Part shown: in pieces, positions 60,520 through 64,000 of the stretch | Layout: each line of letters starts with the position of its first letter | Position numbering within the stretch: the first letter of the stretch is position 1 | The notes under the pieces: model-generated | The model's database searches: none | Seen by the model: only the letters and a program-made list of their open reading frames with translations | Told to the model about the DNA's origin: nothing | Assembly: GCA_022414725.1 (NCBI GenBank) | Contig: CM039463.1 | Coordinates: 73,543,093 to 73,607,092 of the forward strand | Origin: Microglena sp. YARC | Taxonomy: Eukaryota > Chlorophyta > Chlorophyceae > Chlamydomonadales > Chlamydomonadaceae | Direction: 5' to 3' | DNA length: 64,000 nucleotides | Made by a program: the position numbers and the translations under genes

Positions 60520-61165
60520 TCACCAGTCACTAAAGTGGTACTAGTGTGATTCAATTGGGTTGCTGTGATGTGGTGTAGGCCATTATAGAGTTTTTTCAAT
60601 TTGGTAGTAGTATGATCAAATAAGTGGTAGTGGTGTTTGGTTCAATTGGGTTGCTGAGATGCAGGGTAGGTGGTAGTACTGTTTGTTTCAATTTGGTAAT
60701 AGTATGGTCAAATAAGTGGTAGTGGTGTTTGGTTCAATTGGGTTGCTGAGATGCAGGGTAGGTGGTAGTACTGTTTGTTTCAATTTGGTAATAGTATGGT
60801 CAAATAAGTGGTAGTGGTGTTTGGTTCAACTGGGTTGCTGTGATGTGGTGCCGGCAGTTGTAGAGTTTTTTTCAATTTGGTTGTAGTATGGTCAAATAAG
60901 TGGTAGTGGTGTTTGTTTTACTTGGGTTGCTGTGATGTGGTGTAGGCAGTTAATGAGTTTTTTCAATTTGGTAGTAGTATGGTCAAATAAGTGGTAGTGG
61001 TGTTTGGTTCAATTGGGTTGCTGTGATGTTGTGTAGATGGTCGTAGGGTTTTATCAAGTTGGTAGTTGTATGGTCAAATAAGTGGTAGTAGTGTTTGCTT
61101 CAATCGGCTTGCTGAGATGCAGGGTAGGTCGTAGTACTGTTTGTTTCAATTTGGTAGTTATCTGG
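60520..61165. repeat. Tandem array, ~92 bp unit, about 6 copies
   Basis: GGTCAAATAAGTGGTAGTGG recurs near 60614, 60706, 60799, 60890, 60980 and 61072, with TTCAATTGGGTTGCTG between. Related in composition to the 138-bp array to its left. Confidence 0.88.
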
Positions 61166-61255
61166 CGACGTGGTAGGCTGGCGGAGGCAGCGTGATCTGG
61201 AGACTGACCTCGTGGGTGGAGAAGCCAGTCAAGACAGCATCGGACTTTCTCCCCT

Positions 61256-61624
61256 TTGCCTGGCTTAATGCCCCTTGTCACCGCAGCCTACCCTTGCTCA
61301 TCTCCCCTCACAATTGTACCCTTCTGCTCCCTTCTGGAGTCTGCCTCATTCCTTGTGCTTCTGTCCCACCCACCCACCCACCCACAGGTAAGAGAGGGCA
61401 TGGGAGCTCACCTTCCTCAGGAAAGTCAGGATTTCCTCATATGGCTTTGGACCAGATGGAAAGCCGTTGATAAACAGGGCGTTCCCCTCCCTGGTGGGCC
61501 GAGGGACGTTTGGATCGGCCTGTGCAAGCAATACGCAGATTTAAACCACGTCCCAAGAGGAGTCAGGGGTAAGATCCAAGAAGCTCTTTTAAATACCCAA
61601 GCCAGTATGACAGGACATCTATAG
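61256..61624 (+). CDS. Hypothetical ORF, possible exon from about 61388
   Basis: 122 codons, unrecognised. The first 44 residues look like translated noncoding sequence. At 61370-61387 a CCCACCCACCCACCCACAG stretch makes a good splice acceptor. The part after it has balanced composition: VREGMGAHLPQESQDF, then WLWTRWKAVDKQG, then RDVWIGLCKQYADL, and a stop at 61622. It could be a terminal exon or a fragment of a mobile-element protein. No homology can be claimed. Confidence 0.3.
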   Translation: MPGLMPLVTAAYPCSSPLTIVPFCSLLESASFLVLLSHPPTHPQVREGMGAHLPQESQDFLIWLWTRWKAVDKQGVPLPGGPRDVWIGLCKQYADLNHVPRGVRGKIQEALLNTQASMTGHL

Positions 61625-61626
61625 AT

Positions 61627-62193
61627 TATCACCTCTCCTTGAACGCTCATGTGAGGGCATACAAGCGACTAAAAGAGCGTAGAACGACGAGGCTAGCCTT
61701 TCGAATTCATAAGGCGGGTCTGGGCTTCTAGATAAGCTAATAAATCAATACCGATATAATCGCTAAGCGTTGGAAAGCAAGAGCACTACTTTTCGCAACT
61801 GTCAATGACCAGGAAGAATACCAAGATCAAGTTCATAATCATAGATTTTTTGCACTAAGAACGAAGCACTCGCGGACCACGAGCTTTAGCTGTCCGTGCA
61901 ACAATTAATCGAGGACAGACAAGAGGAAGACAGACAGAAGCTCCAGTTGCAGTCGAGCTCGTAGTGCCGGTGCCGTACCGTCAAAGCTGGCTTTTGGCTT
62001 GACGTTTGGCTGACTGACAAATCTCGCCTCACCCGAAGCCCCGTCACCGATTTAGGAAACGCTATCGGAGCCTGGTTGTATCTGAGCCTGGCCCAGCGAT
62101 GGTTCCTGGTCCTGGTCCTCGTGGCCATCGTCATGCTCTGCAGAGCCCCCCTTACAGGATTCGTGTGTCTACCGTTGTCCGCGTCGGTGTCAG
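61627..62193. other. No gene recognised
   Basis: Mixed-composition sequence. A 218-codon minus-strand ORF (61886-62542) overlaps the GGATGGGT repeats and shows no motifs. Confidence 0.3.
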
Positions 62194-62375
62194 TTAGGGT
62201 GGGTTCCCATTGGACTGGATGGGTAAAGTCGGTTGTAGTACTGGATGGGTCGGTATTTGTCGGTTGGGCCCTTTGGATGGGTCGTTGAGCTCTTTGGATG
62301 GTTCGTGCATCCGTACACGGCCACCCATCCAAAACGCACTCCCAATGCAAGCGACTGGATGGGTGCAGCAATACA
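62194..62375. repeat. GGATGGGT-rich repeat, left block
   Basis: Starts TTAGGGTGGGTTCCCATTGG and contains about seven GGATGGGT/ACCCATCC octamers on both strands. Its internal phrase CATCCGTACA....CCATCCAAAAC is shared with the right block at 62975-63187. Confidence 0.75.
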
Positions 62376-62607
62376 CGCATGTACAACCGGGAACCATCGC
62401 AGGTACTTTCAATCAACAGTCGCAAGAAAAGACGGATCGATCGTTGACAGTTCAATTTCTTGCGCTGATCCATCCTAGATCCATCTATTCCTCTTCTTAA
62501 GACCGCACTCCGCGACCTGAAGTCATACCTCACGGCGTCCATTTCTTTCTTTCAATCTTTCCACGCGATGAGCATGTCAGCCATGGAGCTATTCCGATCT
62601 GCTGCTG

Positions 62608-62672
62608 CCTCGCCTGCTCCCTTGCCTGCTGCCTTGCCTCCTGCCTTGCCTGCTGCCTTGCCTGCTCCTTCG
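62608..62672. repeat. 15-bp CCTTGCCTGCTGCCT minisatellite
   Basis: About four units. It gives Ala/Gly/Lys-rich readings on the minus strand. Confidence 0.85.
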
Positions 62673-62745
62673 GAGCTTAGGGGGTTGTCGTGCAGCTGCT
62701 GTTGCACAAACTGATGTCGAGTCTGACTGTACAATCCTGACTTGG

Positions 62746-62974
62746 GTGTGCTCGTATGGGCATGGGAAACAGCTGAGGGAGCTGGAGAAGTTTGCGTCGA
62801 ATGGAGAAGAAATTCTTAGAATGTCCCAGGTTCTGTCTTGCTCGAAGATGATCTGTTATCCAAAAGTTCGGAAACTCCTGGCTAATGAAACTAGCAGGTC
62901 GGTTGAAGAAAGCAATACGCGTCAGTTGCGCGACCGTCGCCGGATCAATGCCGGACTGTGCCGGAAGGAGCCGG
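62746..62974 (+). CDS. Hypothetical ORF segment, start of a 280-codon frame
   Basis: A frame from ATG at 62746 stays open to 63588, but its middle runs through the GGATGGGT repeat block. Only the first ~75 residues (KQLRELEKFASNGEEIL, RKLLANETSRSVEES) look protein-like; the minus strand is also open here. Unrecognised. Chance is the more likely explanation. Confidence 0.2.
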
Positions 62975-63187
62975 ATATTTTGCGACCCATCCAGAGCCAT
63001 CCAACCCACACCTCGGTCGAGGGTCTGGATGGATTTTGGCTTTTGGATGGGTATTTCGTCAGTACATCCGTACAAATACGATCCATCCAAAACCCATATG
63101 GGAAGGTAAACACTGGATGGGTCGTCGGTTATCCGTACTTAACGACCCATCCAGACCCATCCAGACCCAATGGGAATCCACCCTTAG
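62975..63187. repeat. GGATGGGT-rich repeat, right block
   Basis: Contains eight or more ACCCATCC/GGATGGGT-type octamers and ends CCCAATGGGAATCCACCCTTA, the inverted counterpart of the left edge at 62195. The outer ends of the two blocks therefore form an inverted pair about 990 bases apart. Confidence 0.75.
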
Positions 63188-63189
63188 TG

Positions 63190-64000
63190 TACCGTTGTCA
63201 TTGTCAGTTAGTACCACCTGTCGTGTTAGAAGTACAGCCAGTTATGTCCGATATTGTTTATCCTATGGTGTACCCGGGTGTACCCATATATTTTCTTTGT
63301 CGGCCATCATTGATTTCCTTCACCCGAGTCTACGATGTAATACTCGTTTCCTTCCAACATATTTTCCTTGCAACGTATCATATGTCCGGTAGTGTACAAG
63401 TCTGTAGTAATGGCAAACGGTTTGGCATACGAGTATACGACCCTTTGCCAAAGCAGTTTCGGCTCCAACCGGAGTCCAGTCCAGCTGGTTTGTCTTTGCC
63501 AAGTAACAACAGAACTCGTAGAGCTCTTGCAATTTGTCTAGGAGTTGGTCATGCAGTGCTTGCTATCCCCTCCCCTCATGAGTCATGACAGTCTATATAT
63601 TTTTTTTGCATGAACTTGAACTTGAACTTGGTTACTTGGCTCCAGCCAGCAATGTTCACCTGTGCTCCTGATTTGAATTGTTACATGCATCCAATGTGGA
63701 TAGGAACCGATTGTGTGCATGGTCTTACAGCAAGCTTGGGAAGACTATAGGACCCAAGTAACATACTCTGTGAACTTAAACGCACTCTGTGAACATGTAA
63801 CAAGGAAACGTTGCACAAGCAAACCGACCCTTTGCCAACCGGTGTTAAGATCTTAACTTGAGTAGTTTCCAGCCACGGATGTTGTAGGATGGCTCCTGCC
63901 ATCCCATGTGACGCGGATCGTTTTCCGTGTCCTCCCGTGCAGTGCTGGGGAAGCCTGCTGTACAAATCTTCCCTTACGCACTTGAGAGTCAACTGACTCC
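63190..64000. other. No gene recognised; short repeats
   Basis: GTACCGTTGTC...TGTCAGTTAG at about 63190-63213 repeats the left flank of the GGATGGGT block (62168-62196). A TGAACT run (TGAACTTGAACTTGAACTTG) lies at about 63611. CGACCCTTTGCCAA occurs near 63438 and 63825. Confidence 0.35.

Noticed and set aside
61886..62542. 218-codon minus-strand ORF
   Set aside because: Overlaps the GGATGGGT repeat block, has no recognisable domain, and the opposite strand is also partly open.

Overview
The window is repeat-dominated nuclear DNA from a eukaryote, most likely a green alga (Chlorophyta, perhaps Chlamydomonadales). Three things point there: an exon at the left edge encoding tandem degenerate ~38-residue repeats with a P-x-x-x-W core, as in the octotricopeptide repeat (OPR) proteins that are expanded in green algae; TTTAGGG-type telomeric heptamers inside a hairpin at 21.3 kb; and a Ty1/copia element whose candidate primer site resembles a half-tRNA. 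The species cannot be fixed from the sequence. Little of the window looks like host protein-coding sequence. No rRNA gene, intact tRNA gene or CRISPR array is visible.

Layout. 1-1016 (minus): 3' part of an OPR-like gene, running off the left edge. 1440-7330: a 105-130 bp tandem array split by a 4.3 kb copia-related element (2414-6704, 298 bp LTRs, 5 bp target duplication). 7330-8811: two further tandem arrays, the second of 31 bp units. 8812-15626: a nearly full-length copia retrotransposon on the minus strand, with 383 bp LTRs, target duplication GTTAG, gag, protease, integrase, RT and RNase H. 15.6-25.0 kb: small mobile elements (a tRNA-derived SINE, a MITE family built on CATATGAT palindromes, foldback elements, a hairpin with a telomere-like loop) among minisatellites and unexplained sequence. 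25.5-25.9 kb: a second OPR-like exon. 27.35-30.5 kb: a second, indel-riddled copy of 1-7.5 kb that lacks the 4.3 kb element. 30501-31500: a 1000-N gap. 31501-50930: about 19.4 kb of one 43-bp satellite. 51-64 kb: more tandem arrays, one with poly-G tracts that lengthen unit by unit, a second SINE with a 13-bp target duplication, another CATATGAT MITE, a foldback element, a poly-C run and GGATGGGT-rich repeats.

How the parts relate. The two copia-type elements share terminal bases, polypurine-tract motif, primer-site region and stretches of coding sequence. The 2414-6704 element, whose coding region is decayed, therefore looks like a non-autonomous relative that could be mobilised by elements like the one at 8812-15626. 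The second copy of the left-edge segment preserves an apparently unoccupied site for the shorter element, which orders duplication (or haplotype divergence) before insertion. Much of 26-34 kb and 48.6-50.9 kb looks like poorly polished long-read consensus, so reading frames there should not be trusted.
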